Assembly (NCBI GenBank): GCA_964468345.1
Contig: CAYXVZ010000015.1
Span: forward strand, 1-64,000
Origin: DALYLB01 sp964468345
GTDB taxonomy: Bacteria; Acidobacteriota; Blastocatellia; RBC074
Direction: 5' to 3'
Length of the DNA: 64,000 nt
The notes under the pieces are model-generated. The model searched no databases, was not told the DNA's origin, and worked only from the letters and a program-made list of their open reading frames with translations. Positions 9,660 to 19,375 of the stretch are shown in pieces (within the stretch, counting starts at the first letter, position 1; every line of letters starts with the position of its first letter). The translations under genes and the position numbers were made by a program.

Positions 9660-10385
9660 TTATTCTTCGACGGCCCGTCCGCCGCGGCCGAGGACCTCTG
9701 CTGCATAGAGCGTGAGCGAGCAGCCGACAGGATTGATGATTTCATTGATGACCCGTGAAATCAGCGTTCCGGCTGTGATCGGCGCGATTGCGTCCCAGAC
9801 CATGGCTCCGATCAGGATTGCGCCGAAAACAATGCCGATCAGCAATCCGCTGCCGGCGTGCGCGAGCGCTTTTCCCCAAACCTGCTTGCCGACCCAGGCG
9901 AGCAGCGCCCCCAGGCAGCCGTATTCAAGCCCCTTGATAAGGGCCAGCAGAACCGGCGAGCCCGCGCCCGCCTGAAAGACCTTGATCACGAGCGCCTCCT
10001 GAAAACCTTCGTGCAGGCTACGGGCAATGACAAAGGCGACCGGGCCGGCCAGCAGGCCCACCAGACCCATTGCGGGCGCCTGCATCGACAATGCCTGCAT
10101 CCGCACTGCTCCCCGGCCGAGCGCGAGCCCCATGCAAACAATCACTGACCAGGAAACTTTTTGCACCAGGTCCGCAAGGATGGGTTTGCCCGCAATGCTT
10201 TGTTGAAAGGTCGTCGCAACCAGCAAGATCGCCGCTTCGATGACGATGCCGAGCAGGATCGACATCCAGGCGACGTGAAGCAGGGTTTTTCCGAGCGAAG
10301 GCGTGGCGGGCGTCGATTCAAAGAGAAGCGTCGGCCGGCTTGCCGCCTCCTGCTGCTCGTGACTGTAGGTGGTCTCTGGGTTCAT
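9660..10385 (-). CDS. Multi-pass membrane protein, unknown
   Basis: The 241-residue protein has a polar N-terminus of about 30 residues followed by about five or six hydrophobic helices (e.g. MSILLGIVIEAAILLVATTF, VIVCMGLALG, MGLVGLLAGPVAFVIA, GLLIGIVFGAILIGAMVW). No catalytic motif or known family recognised. GGAGAG lies about 6 bases upstream of the ATG. It is transcribed in the same direction as the two downstream genes but is separated from the next by about 210 bases holding the bipartite motif, so probably a separate unit. Confidence 0.75.
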   Translation of the reverse strand: MNPETTYSHEQQEAASRPTLLFESTPATPSLGKTLLHVAWMSILLGIVIEAAILLVATTFQQSIAGKPILADLVQKVSWSVIVCMGLALGRGAVRMQALSMQAPAMGLVGLLAGPVAFVIARSLHEGFQEALVIKVFQAGAGSPVLLALIKGLEYGCLGALLAWVGKQVWGKALAHAGSGLLIGIVFGAILIGAMVWDAIAPITAGTLISRVINEIINPVGCSLTLYAAEVLGRGGRAVEE

Positions 10386-10731
10386 GAGATTCTCTCCATG
10401 AGGCGTTGATTTTTATACAGAATCCGGCGATAGGCGGGAGCCCGGCAGCTCTTCGGAGCGCGCTACCGAAATTCCCTGCCGGGAAACGGGAAAATACCGG
10501 TTTGGAAATGGAAATTCTTGAAGCAAACGTGAATTTCCGCTCAAAGAAAATTGAAAAAGAAGCCAAAAATGCGGATCGGGCTGAGCCCCCGTCGGCTCGG
10601 TTAGTGTTTTTTTGCTGGAACAGAACAGCTCTTTGGTTATAATCAAAGCCGTCTACGCGCCCCTGTAACGCGGCCCCTTCTATCGCTCAGGTTTTTACCC
10701 CACTTTCACGCGATCCCCGTCGGCGAGAACA
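10386..10731. other. Divergent intergenic region
   Basis: No gene seen. It separates the membrane protein (- strand) from the M48 protease (+ strand). A weak hairpin (GAGCC, CCCGTC, GGCTC at about 10584-10600) followed by a T-run near 10608-10614 on the + strand resembles an orphan terminator, but the stem is short. Promoters for both genes are expected here; none is clear. Confidence 0.5.
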
Positions 10732-11535
10732 ATGAAATTTCGGGTTTGGTGTCTTGTAGCGGTCGTTTGCTGCCTTTCGCCGCTTTCTAAGCAGGTGAGC
10801 GGTGAAACCAATCCGGTGAAAGAATCAGCGCGGGCCGAGCGGCTGCTGAATGATTTCGCCGAGGAAATTTCCTATGCGCGGGAATGGCTGGAGCGCAACA
10901 ACGACGTCACACGGGTTGTCGAGATTCTCAATTCGATGAAAGAGGCTGATGAGGCCAGAGCGGAACGGTCCTTTCAGGACGCCCTCAAGGTTACCTTTCC
11001 CGGCAGCCAGCGCGTTCCCGAACTGGAACCGATCGCAAAACGAAAGCTCGAACGATTTTTCAACTACTATCAGTTGCAGGATAAGATCGAGGTGATGGCA
11101 TTCAGCCTCAGTTATCCGATGGCGTTCAACACGGGGCAGGTCGTCGGCGTTTCCGATAAGCTGATTCAGGCCTGGACCGAGGCCGAATTTTCCGGCGTTG
11201 TCGCGCATGAAATCGGCCACATCATCGCGCAGGCCGAAGAGCGAATTTCGAGCGATACGCCGCCCACCAACCGGGCCTATCAGCGTGCCGAGGAAATCAA
11301 AGCGGATTGGGTGGCAATGATGATGTTTCGCGGCGCCGGGCTGGGACCGCAAACCGTGATTACCGGGCTGGAGCGCATCGTGCCGACGGCCCAGCATCGG
11401 CGCGCCGGTCCCTTGCATCCGCCGATGGCGGTCCGGTCCGTGTTGATGCGTGAATGGCTGGCCCTGCCCAATCAACGATTGCGATTACGCGAAGCCCTGG
11501 TATTTCTTTCCAAAAAGCCCAGAAACGAACCCTGA
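10732..11535 (+). CDS. M48-family zinc metalloprotease
   Basis: The 267-residue protein has an N-terminal signal peptide (residues 1-23). The zinc-peptidase signature HEIGH lies at 159-163 and the third ligand motif EIKAD at 188-192 (Glu188), the order typical of M48 peptidases. It lacks the multiple transmembrane helices of HtpX and the long C-terminal TPRs of BepA, so it is a minimal exported M48 enzyme likely acting in the periplasm on envelope proteins. It overlaps the next gene by one base (TGATG), indicating translational coupling with the SPOR-domain protein. The ribosome site is weak. Confidence 0.88.
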   Translation: MKFRVWCLVAVVCCLSPLSKQVSGETNPVKESARAERLLNDFAEEISYAREWLERNNDVTRVVEILNSMKEADEARAERSFQDALKVTFPGSQRVPELEPIAKRKLERFFNYYQLQDKIEVMAFSLSYPMAFNTGQVVGVSDKLIQAWTEAEFSGVVAHEIGHIIAQAEERISSDTPPTNRAYQRAEEIKADWVAMMMFRGAGLGPQTVITGLERIVPTAQHRRAGPLHPPMAVRSVLMREWLALPNQRLRLREALVFLSKKPRNEP

Positions 11536-12677
11536 TGAAAATAAAAGGTATTCAACTCATTCTGATTTTTCTCGCCCTGGGTCTCCCGATTGGCGCCCGC
11601 GCGCAGGAAAAGCAGCGCAGTAAGGGAGATGAATACACCATCCAGATCGCCGCGATGATGTCCGAACGTGACGCCCGTCGCATGCTCACGATGAAACGGA
11701 TGCAGGGCATGCAGAACATTACGCTGCGCCGCGAAAAGACCGATGCCGGCATGATGCATCGCCTGCAAATCGGGCGCTATCCCACCAAAGCCAAGGCGGA
11801 AGAGGCCGCCCGCACGTTGAAAGAGCGTGGCTGGATTACGGAATATTTCGTCACCGTGATCAAAAAGACCTTTATCGAAGAAACTGCCGATGTTTCCCGG
11901 TGGGTTTCGGATGAGAATGACGTTGTTGCGGTCGATCAGCCGCGAGCCGTCGCCACGCCTGTCCCTTCCTCCTCGTTTGTTCCCGAAGTGAGCGCGCCCG
12001 TTCCCGCGAAACCTGCGCCTGCGTCCGCGCCCGCGGTTGCAATCGAAACTCCCGCATCCAATGAAACCAAACCGGAGGCCGCGCCGATTCCGAGCGAGAA
12101 CGTTTTTCGCCTGGCGGCGAAATCGCTGAATGCAGCAGTGGTGATGACATCCACCATGTCCGCCGTGCGCAATAACGATAACGGCTATTTGTATATTCGC
12201 CCGCGGGACTGGGCCGCGCGCGATGTCGGATCGAGCGTCCTGCGCGAAGAGGGAAGCCGTTCCGGCGAAATGTTCATTTCCTCTGAAGCCGGCGCCTTTA
12301 TCAGCACTTCCTATCGACGGTTCGAACTCACGCCGAATGGCGTGATGGACGGCACCGTTCCCGTCAAAGACATTACGCCTGAAAATCTGATTGAACGAAT
12401 TATGGGAAAGCTGCGAAAACTGCCCGGTGTGAGCGATGTGCGGGATCTGCGGTATTCCGTTCGTTCGATGGAAGGAACCGAACGCACCGAGGTCGCGCTC
12501 GAACTCAAGTTCAGCCCTTCCGTGGATGACGCGCCCGTTCCCTTTGTCGGCCGCGCCGTGATGATGCGAAATGCCGCCGGCGTTCTGGAACTGATCGGAC
12601 TCCGTCAAACCACGAGCAACGCCAACGTCGATGAGATCCTCGAACAAACGCTGGCCAGCATCAAGCTCACAAGATAA
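11535..12677 (+). CDS. SPOR-domain exported protein
   Basis: The 380-residue product starts at the ATG that overlaps the protease stop by one base. A signal peptide (about 1-24, GARAQE) is followed by a SPOR domain (about 33-110: YTIQIAAMMSERDARRML... LQIGRYPTKAKAEEAARTL). SPOR domains bind denuded peptidoglycan. A Pro/Ala-rich linker (about 140-190) leads to a C-terminal domain of about 190 residues (FRLAAKSLNAAVVMTSTMSAV... to the end) that I do not recognise. Coupling to an M48 protease suggests a joint role in cell wall or envelope maintenance; this is inference. Confidence 0.8.
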   Translation: MKIKGIQLILIFLALGLPIGARAQEKQRSKGDEYTIQIAAMMSERDARRMLTMKRMQGMQNITLRREKTDAGMMHRLQIGRYPTKAKAEEAARTLKERGWITEYFVTVIKKTFIEETADVSRWVSDENDVVAVDQPRAVATPVPSSSFVPEVSAPVPAKPAPASAPAVAIETPASNETKPEAAPIPSENVFRLAAKSLNAAVVMTSTMSAVRNNDNGYLYIRPRDWAARDVGSSVLREEGSRSGEMFISSEAGAFISTSYRRFELTPNGVMDGTVPVKDITPENLIERIMGKLRKLPGVSDVRDLRYSVRSMEGTERTEVALELKFSPSVDDAPVPFVGRAVMMRNAAGVLELIGLRQTTSNANVDEILEQTLASIKLTR

Positions 12678-12684
12678 ACCGTTC

Positions 12685-12765
12685 GTAGTCCCGCCTTGCG
12701 GGCGGAAGCGTGGCATGAGATTCGATGGATTTCCCGTCACGCTTTCGCACGCAAGGCGGGACTAC
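12685..12765. repeat. Inverted repeat GTAGTCCCGCCTTGCG between convergent genes
   Basis: Arms of 16 bp match perfectly (12685-12700 and 12750-12765), and an inner imperfect pair follows (GAAGCGTGGC with GTCACGCTTTC). It occupies nearly all of the 92-base space between the SPOR gene stop and the lysC stop. A related half element occurs at 36597-36618 beside the mtnB stop. Confidence 0.9.
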
Positions 12766-12769
12766 AAAC

Positions 12770-14185
12770 TTATGGCATGGCCGGTTTTTCGAGTTCGAAC
12801 GCCCGATGGATGGCGCGAACGGCATCCGCAGCCTCTTTTTCATCGACGATGAACGAGATGTTTCGCTCGGAAGATCCCTGCGAGATGGCGATGACGTTTA
12901 CGGCCGCAACGCCGAGCGCGCCGAAGACCTTGCCCGCGATGCCGGGCGCGCCGCGCATTCGATCGCCGATTGCGGCCACGACCGCGATGGAATCGCTGAT
13001 CGAAATATCTTCGATGTGACCCAGCATCAGATCCAGCTCCAATGACTTTTCGAGCGTTCGCTTGACGCGCGGAGCCTCCGGCGTATTCACCACAAAACAC
13101 AAATTATTTTCCGACGAAGCCTGCGAAATCATCAGGATGTTCGCGCGCTCGGCGGCCACGGCTTCAAAAGTCTTGGCCGCGATGCCGGGAATCCCCTGCA
13201 TGCCTTTTCCGGTGATCGAAATCAGGCTGACGTTGCGGATCGAAGTGACTGCCTTGACCCCGCGCGAAGACGGATGTCCCTCGACGCTCACACGCGTGCC
13301 TTTGTTTTCAGGTTGAAAGCTGTTGAGAATCCGGACGGGAATATTCTGCTTGAAGGCCGGGAGAATCGTTTTGTGATGCAGCACTTTCGCGCCGTAATAC
13401 GCGAGTTCCGAGGCTTCGCTGTAACTGATTTCCCGCATCGTGCGGGCTTCGGGCACTTCGTTCGGGTTGGCGGTCATCACGCCGTCGACATCGGTCCAGA
13501 TCCAGACTTCATCCGCGTCGAGAGCCGCGCCGATAATGGATGCCGTGTAATCCGATCCGCCGCGCCCAAGCGTCGTCTGCACGCCCTCGCGCGTCGCGCC
13601 GATGAAGCCCGTCACGACGGGAATCTCGCCGGCTTCCAGCATCGGCTGCAGTTTGGCCCGCGTCTGTTCCCGCGTTTCCTTCATCAGCGGCTCGGCCTGT
13701 CCGAATCGGTCATCGGTGATGATCAGCTCGGTCGCCTCGATCGATTGCGAGGTCACGCCGCGCTCCGCGATCGCGCCCGCCAGAATCGGCGCGCAGAGCA
13801 TTTCTCCCATGCCGGAGATCGCATCCATCGTTCGCGGCGTCAGTTCGCGAACCATCGTCAATCCCTTGCAAAGCGTTTCGAACCGCTCGATGCGCAAGCG
13901 CAGCAGTTCGAGCGCTTCGCGCCGCCGCGTCGCCGCCTGCGGCATCAGCAGGTGCACGGCCTGCCGGTGCGGCTCATGCACCTCATCGCTGACCGTTTTG
14001 TGATAGCTGCCTTTGACGGCGTTCTCGGCCGCGGCGATCAGCCTGTTCGTTACGCCGCTCATCGCTGAGGTCACGACCACAACCTGATGGCCTTCTTTCG
14101 CGCTCTTGATGGCGAGCTCCGCCGCCTGCGCGATGCGTTCCGGATTTCCGACGGACGTCCCGCCGAATTTCATGACGATTAACAT
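12770..14185 (-). CDS. lysC: Aspartate kinase
   Basis: This enzyme phosphorylates L-aspartate with ATP, the first step towards lysine, threonine and methionine. The 471-residue protein begins MLIVMKFGGTSVG; the KFGGTSVG motif is the kinase signature. Other family motifs are GRGGSDYTAS (substrate/ATP site), WTDVDGVMTANPNEV and ISYSEASELAYYGAKVLH. The last ~150 residues form two ACT domains (SLISITGKGMQGIPGIAAK and VVAAIGDRMRGAPGIAGK), the usual allosteric feedback module. The start is chosen from the motif and because it overlaps the upstream membrane protein stop by 7 bases; the ATG at 14173 is an alternative. Length fits a monofunctional enzyme. It is near asd on the same strand. Confidence 0.96.
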   Translation of the reverse strand: MLIVMKFGGTSVGNPERIAQAAELAIKSAKEGHQVVVVTSAMSGVTNRLIAAAENAVKGSYHKTVSDEVHEPHRQAVHLLMPQAATRRREALELLRLRIERFETLCKGLTMVRELTPRTMDAISGMGEMLCAPILAGAIAERGVTSQSIEATELIITDDRFGQAEPLMKETREQTRAKLQPMLEAGEIPVVTGFIGATREGVQTTLGRGGSDYTASIIGAALDADEVWIWTDVDGVMTANPNEVPEARTMREISYSEASELAYYGAKVLHHKTILPAFKQNIPVRILNSFQPENKGTRVSVEGHPSSRGVKAVTSIRNVSLISITGKGMQGIPGIAAKTFEAVAAERANILMISQASSENNLCFVVNTPEAPRVKRTLEKSLELDLMLGHIEDISISDSIAVVAAIGDRMRGAPGIAGKVFGALGVAAVNVIAISQGSSERNISFIVDEKEAADAVRAIHRAFELEKPAMP

Positions 14186-14598
14186 GGTTTGATTTCTGGT
14201 TTCTGTGGGTTGAAGGAAGTTGCACGCGCGAGCATCTGAAAGAGGACCGCTGCAAGTGAAAGATAGATCCCGATTCTCGCGTAGGGACGCGCCAGTCCCG
14301 TCAGCCATGGTTCATAGAAAAAGGCGAGAACGAACAATGGCGGCGTCGCCAGCAGCAATAAAGATCCGAGCAGGCCGGCCGCGCGCCGCCAGGGTTCCGT
14401 CGGCGTCGCCCGATTCAGGCCGGCCAGGCAATTGAGCAGGCCTGAAAACAGCAGATAAATATGGCTTGATCGGAATAACAGGCGCGGGGCCGGTTCCATA
14501 TTCGCCAGATGGCCGTAATAGCGATCCATGTACTGGCCGCTCAAAATAAATGCCACGATGGTCAAAAGGCCGAGAATGAGATGGATTTTTCGCAGCAT
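14179..14598 (-). CDS. Small 4-TM membrane protein coupled to lysC
   Basis: The 139-residue protein has four hydrophobic helices (IHLILGLLTIVAFILSGQYM; HIYLLFSGLLNCLAG; LLGSLLLLATPPLFVLAFF; IGIYLSLAAVLFQML). I do not recognise a named family; it lacks transport motifs. Its stop overlaps the lysC start by 7 bases, so translation is likely coupled. It sits between asd and lysC, and a palindrome separates it from asd. A role in aspartate-family amino acid export is conceivable from position alone. Confidence 0.75.
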   Translation of the reverse strand: MLRKIHLILGLLTIVAFILSGQYMDRYYGHLANMEPAPRLLFRSSHIYLLFSGLLNCLAGLNRATPTEPWRRAAGLLGSLLLLATPPLFVLAFFYEPWLTGLARPYARIGIYLSLAAVLFQMLARATSFNPQKPEIKPC

Positions 14599-14614
14599 TG
14601 GCGGCCTCGCGAAA

Positions 14615-14718
14615 TGAAATCAGGTTCGGTGGATAGCGAGAACCACGAAGAAACGAAGCGCACGAAGAAGAACACAGGCAGAACCGCTTTTCTTCGTGCT
14701 CTTCGTTTCTTCGTGGTT
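14615..14718. repeat. Inverted repeat, ACCACGAAG family, copy 1
   Basis: Arms of 29 bp (14641-14669 and 14690-14718) differ by one base and are built from 9-bp-like words (CACGAAGAA). On the left, AAATCAGG matches the distal end of the 27-bp box found beside other family members in inverted orientation; the rest of the box is degraded. The right arm ends 9 bases from the asd stop codon. Confidence 0.92.
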
Positions 14719-14727
14719 GAAAACTGT

Positions 14728-15786
<1,059 letters not shown>

Positions 15787-15822
15787 TTCATCCTGCTTTC
15801 GTTTCTAAATCAGTGCAAACAC

Positions 15823-15950
15823 CTTTGGGACAAAGCTTTTACCACGAAGAAACGAAGAGCACGAAGAAAGACGCATGAAAAAGCCCGCTCTCTCTTCTTC
15901 GTGCTCTTCGTTGCTTCGTGGTTTGTACCATTCCTGTTTGTCCTGATTAC
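15823..15950. repeat. Inverted repeat, ACCACGAAG family, copy 2, with 27-bp box
   Basis: The left arm 15841-15869 pairs with 15894-15922 with one mismatch over 29 bp. The left flank GGACAAAGCTTTT is shared with the copy at 60941-61061. Right after the right arm, 15924-15950 carries the conserved 27-bp box (21 of 27 positions equal to the copy at 32799-32825 in inverse orientation; key segments TTGTCCTGATT). The element is thus larger than its palindrome. Confidence 0.92.
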
Positions 15951-16173
15951 GATTGGTGATGTGTCTGGGATAGGGCAGCGTTCACCGATGCCCGCCGTTT
16001 GTGTAATCCTCAATGGTAGGTTCACCGGCCTGAAGATGTCAAGAATCCGATCTCCCGCGCCAAGAAACCGACACTCGAAAAGAAGCGTTCGTGATTTGCG
16101 ATGTTATAGGAAAAGAGGAAGGGGAAAATACGGCGGAGATTTCGACCGGAGGGACCAAAAGGCGTGAGTAGAT

Positions 16174-16208
16174 AAGAAAAAAGGGACCGCCGTGTATACG
16201 GCGATCCC
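16174..16208 (-). terminator. Intrinsic terminator of the 16255-17658 gene
   Basis: The stem CGCCGT/ACGGCG (16188-16193 with 16198-16203, loop GTAT) is extended by GGG/CCC. On the - strand it is followed by TCCCTTTTTTCTT. It lies about 50 bases past the stop codon. Confidence 0.75.
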
Positions 16209-16254
16209 CGAAAAATTGAAAGGAGGAGGCTTACTCTGCGAGAAACAACGTTGC

Positions 16255-17658
16255 CTACCAGGCGTCGTTGCAGCTATTCAAGGGGTTATTTCCGTTGAGC
16301 ATATCAAAGACGCGCGTCAGAGCCGGATAATCCTGCGTCTGATTCAGGTTGATGCACAGGCGGCATTCCTGATAAAGGTCCTTGATTTTTGTCTCGGGCG
16401 TGATCACGAAGCCGTCACTGAGCGTGATCGGTTCGAAATCCAGGCCATAGCATTTCAATTTGCCCTGGCCCGCATAGAACACCTTCGGTGAACCGTCGCC
16501 GCCCGCGTTGAGCATATTGAGCTGCGCGGCGACGAACTCGGCATTCAGCTGCTGCAGCGGAGTCCAGCCGCCGCGAAGCGCGAGGTTCATTGCGCGCTTG
16601 TCGGTCGTGCTGACCGGGCGATTGTAGTTCACGCCGCCGATGAGCACGGTGCCGAGCGGCAGACGGTTGAGATTGAGCCGGAAATACTGCGGCGAGCGAT
16701 AGCAGATGGCATTGCAGTCATCCGAGTCCGCCGGCGTGGGCGGATTCGGTGTGGGCGGGTCCGGAATCTTCTCGCCCGACGGGCACTCCACTTTGCAGGG
16801 AAGTCCCGTGGGGAAGCCGCCCGTTAAACGGGCCAACAGGCCGAAGCCCGGATTGTTTTCATCGCCTGTAACGCGATTGCGATTGACGACCAGATCGGTC
16901 ACGACTATCGATGTTGTTCCCTGTGTTGAGCCGCGCGTGATTTCGACCCCGATCTGGAAGCAGCCCTGCAGCGGCGAAAAGAATCCCATCGGCCAGCCCA
17001 GCGTCAACAGATCCGTGCGAAATCCGTTTGCGCCCGCCGACACGGAAAAGGGAATGTATGCGCCTTTGCCGATGCTCGGGCCGTTCGCCAGCCGGTTGTT
17101 GACCCAGATCATCATATGCGGATGCAGATCCGTCACATCCACGCCCATTGCCCGCACGGTGAACAGGCCGATTTCCGGGCCCGGCTTTCCATCAGGGTAC
17201 TGCAGAAACAGCCGGATCTTGTCGCCATCCGTGTTGCCCGTCGAGGCCAGTAACAGGTTGCCGTCCCAGAAATTGTCCGAACAGGTGACCGCTTTCACCT
17301 TCTCGTTCGGCGTCGAAAGCGAGAGTCCGGCCGGCGAAACGCCGCTCAGCGCGCCGATCGATTCCGCGTCGCCGCCGAAGTTTTCAATATTGACCGGAAA
17401 GACCTGCGCACCCTCGGGCGGCGATGACACCGACATCGTCATCGGCGTGGGCAACAGAAACAGGTCCCCGTTCGGCAGGCCGCTCGTGGTAGTAAAACCA
17501 TGCGTGACAACGGGAATATCAAATTTAAGGATGCCCGCTGCCTTCGCCGGTTTCGTGCCGGTTGGCGCAAGCTTGAATGGATTGGACGTGGCGGAGGTGA
17601 GGTATCCAATCAACAGAATAGACAAAGTAATGCAAATAACAAAAAGGCGTTTTCTCAT
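16255..17658 (-). CDS. Large secreted hypothetical protein
   Basis: The 467-residue protein starts at MRKRLFVICITL, where AAGGGA lies about 8 bases upstream, and has a signal peptide (about 1-26). Residues 40-270 are beta-rich. A Pro/Thr linker (KIPDPPTPNPPTPADSDDC) separates this from a C-terminal domain containing CNAICYRSPQYFRLNLNRLP, GGWTPLQQLNAEFVAAQLNML and a final Cys-containing helix (CRLCINLNQ). The CNAICYRSP and QLNAEFVAAQLN segments look like a conserved module, but I cannot name the family. An intrinsic terminator follows, so it is likely monocistronic. Confidence 0.75.
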   Translation of the reverse strand: MRKRLFVICITLSILLIGYLTSATSNPFKLAPTGTKPAKAAGILKFDIPVVTHGFTTTSGLPNGDLFLLPTPMTMSVSSPPEGAQVFPVNIENFGGDAESIGALSGVSPAGLSLSTPNEKVKAVTCSDNFWDGNLLLASTGNTDGDKIRLFLQYPDGKPGPEIGLFTVRAMGVDVTDLHPHMMIWVNNRLANGPSIGKGAYIPFSVSAGANGFRTDLLTLGWPMGFFSPLQGCFQIGVEITRGSTQGTTSIVVTDLVVNRNRVTGDENNPGFGLLARLTGGFPTGLPCKVECPSGEKIPDPPTPNPPTPADSDDCNAICYRSPQYFRLNLNRLPLGTVLIGGVNYNRPVSTTDKRAMNLALRGGWTPLQQLNAEFVAAQLNMLNAGGDGSPKVFYAGQGKLKCYGLDFEPITLSDGFVITPETKIKDLYQECRLCINLNQTQDYPALTRVFDMLNGNNPLNSCNDAW

Positions 17659-18391
17659 AGCGTATCCCTTCTTCGCACCCATCTATTGACGTCGGTGGGG
17701 CCCGGGCGAGTCAGTGGGGGAGCAATTGGTTGGCACCATTGTCTGCGGGTGGATCGTCCTTTGGGCTTCGATCGTTCGGCGAAGCGAGTGAGAGCGAACT
17801 ATCGGGGATGTCTGTGTGACTACATTGTGTTGAACCGCTCATCCGTGAGCTTCATCAGCCTTATCGCCGCCTTCTTCCGGCAGTGCGCTTTTTGATTGCG
17901 CTGCCGAAGTTCACGTTGTCCCGACACGATCCTTTAATTTTACTCTTCGCAGGGATGCAGATGGGGCGTACAACACTTTCTTATTTCAATAATCTCTCTT
18001 CAAAGATCGAACGTTTCTCAATCTTCGTGCGATTGCTTTAGCAACGCGCGTGCCATTGCTTGATATTTAAATCGCTCGCCTCTGCAGGCTGAAGGCAGGG
18101 CGCGTAAATGCCTGTTTGTCTGTCAGTATCGATCTTACGCCGTAGTTACTCTTCTTACGCCCGCTTACATGAACACTGCGTGGCGTCAACGTTTGAAGAT
18201 AGAAACCTTCTCAAGAGTCTCCTAATGATGACAATATCCCGTTGATATAAGGACGTAAAAAATTTACAGGCAAACATACGTATCAGGAAAATTCTTTATG
18301 GCCGGCGGGGAAAAACGAGAAAAAGGGGCTTCCACGCGGATGCGGGAAGCCCCTTTCGGAAAGACCTCATTGCCGGCAACGAATCGCCGCT
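17659..18391. other. 733-base intergenic region
   Basis: No convincing gene. Composition is lower in GC than the neighbouring genes. It should hold the promoter of the 16255-17658 gene (right to left) and contains the anti-sigma terminator at its right end. An imperfect hairpin (GGCAGTGCGC...GCGCTGCC near 17879-17906) is visible. I see no tRNA or known RNA motif. Confidence 0.6.
18315..18356 (-). terminator. Intrinsic terminator of the sigma/anti-sigma operon
   Basis: A perfect 12-bp stem AAAGGGGCTTCC (18322-18333) with GGAAGCCCCTTT (18345-18356) encloses an 11-base loop. On the - strand it is followed by TTTTCTCGTTTTT. It lies 36 bases past the stop of the anti-sigma-like gene. Confidence 0.88.
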
Positions 18392-19354
18392 TTATTGAAA
18401 TGTCCAGTTCAATGATTCCAGCAGCACCTTTTCCTGGCCGCTCTTGCCATAGACGCGGAACGAATATTTGCCCGGAGACAGGACGGTTCGAGGAATCGAA
18501 AAATTGAGTCGCGCTTTTTGATTGGGGCGCGGTGAAGGCGTTATTTCCTGGGCCCGCTCATTGGGCTTGAGGTTGGTTCCTTGCAGAACGGTCTTGCCGC
18601 TGGCGTCGAGAAAGGCGAGTTCGTATTCGGGAAACGTGTCGCTGACGATGTTCAGCTCGATCGTGAAGAAGTTCGCCGTTGGAGGCAGCGTCGTCGTCAA
18701 TTCAGCGCGACCGTTTTTTTCGGAGCGGACTGTGTCGCCAACCGTGATTTCAGAGATGGGCGTGTTGATCTGCGGTTGCTGCAGTTCCAGCAACTGGTTT
18801 TCGGTCTGACTGAGCTTTTGCTGCAGCGCTCGATTTTGATTGATTGCTTCCTCTAGATCTTTTGGCAGATCCTTGGGCTCGGGGATCCGAACCGCCATGC
18901 TTTCGCTTTTCTGATCGATCAGCGCCTGCAGTTCCTGCTTTTCCCGATACAGGTGCAGTGCGACCACGCCCATCAGCGAAGTCGTCAACAACAGGCCCGC
19001 GGCGATGGCCAGCATTCCCCGCGTGCTCACCGATTGGCTGATGCGGCCAAGAACCGATCGCGATTCAAAAGGGAGTTGTTGTCGCAGGTTTCGCCATTGG
19101 CGATGCGTTTCGAACTCGCTCAGCTCTATTTCGTCCGCGCGGGCCGGCGAAAAAAAATCCTGCGCGTCCTGAAGCCGCGTCGCGCAAACCACGCAAGCTT
19201 TGACGTGCAGGTCGATCATTCCCCGTGCCTGTGCGCTCAAACTTTCCTGCGCATACGATAGCAGTGTCTCTTCGGCCGGATGGCCCCCCGGGATGTCGTT
19301 GGGCAATTCGCCGATGGCCTCCAAATATCGTTTCAGTTCACCGTTGGGATTCAT
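18392..19354 (-). CDS. Anti-sigma-factor-like membrane protein
   Basis: The 320-residue protein has an N-terminal zinc-finger-like motif His50-x3-Cys54-x2-Cys57 (DLHVKACVVCATRL), typical of zf-HC2 anti-sigma domains. One transmembrane helix follows (113-135), then a coiled coil (about 138-195, QNRALQQKLSQTENQLLELQ) and a beta-rich C-terminal domain (about 200-320) predicted outside the membrane. It begins 21 bases after the sigma gene stop. Role inferred: binds the adjacent ECF factor and releases it in response to an envelope signal. The outer domain could be a sensor. Confidence 0.85.
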   Translation of the reverse strand: MNPNGELKRYLEAIGELPNDIPGGHPAEETLLSYAQESLSAQARGMIDLHVKACVVCATRLQDAQDFFSPARADEIELSEFETHRQWRNLRQQLPFESRSVLGRISQSVSTRGMLAIAAGLLLTTSLMGVVALHLYREKQELQALIDQKSESMAVRIPEPKDLPKDLEEAINQNRALQQKLSQTENQLLELQQPQINTPISEITVGDTVRSEKNGRAELTTTLPPTANFFTIELNIVSDTFPEYELAFLDASGKTVLQGTNLKPNERAQEITPSPRPNQKARLNFSIPRTVLSPGKYSFRVYGKSGQEKVLLESLNWTFQ

Positions 19355-19375
19355 AATTCCGCCCCCTTCTCTATT

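Larger units (their letters stand above)
15787..16254. other. Intergenic region upstream of asd
   Basis: No gene seen. It holds the palindrome at 15823-15950 and the terminator of the 16255 gene. Between them (15951-16170) I see nothing recognisable. Confidence 0.7.

Noticed and set aside
17659..18391. tRNA or small RNA gene in the long intergenic region
   Set aside because: I looked for cloverleaf-like arms and a TTCGAATC-type T loop and found none convincing.
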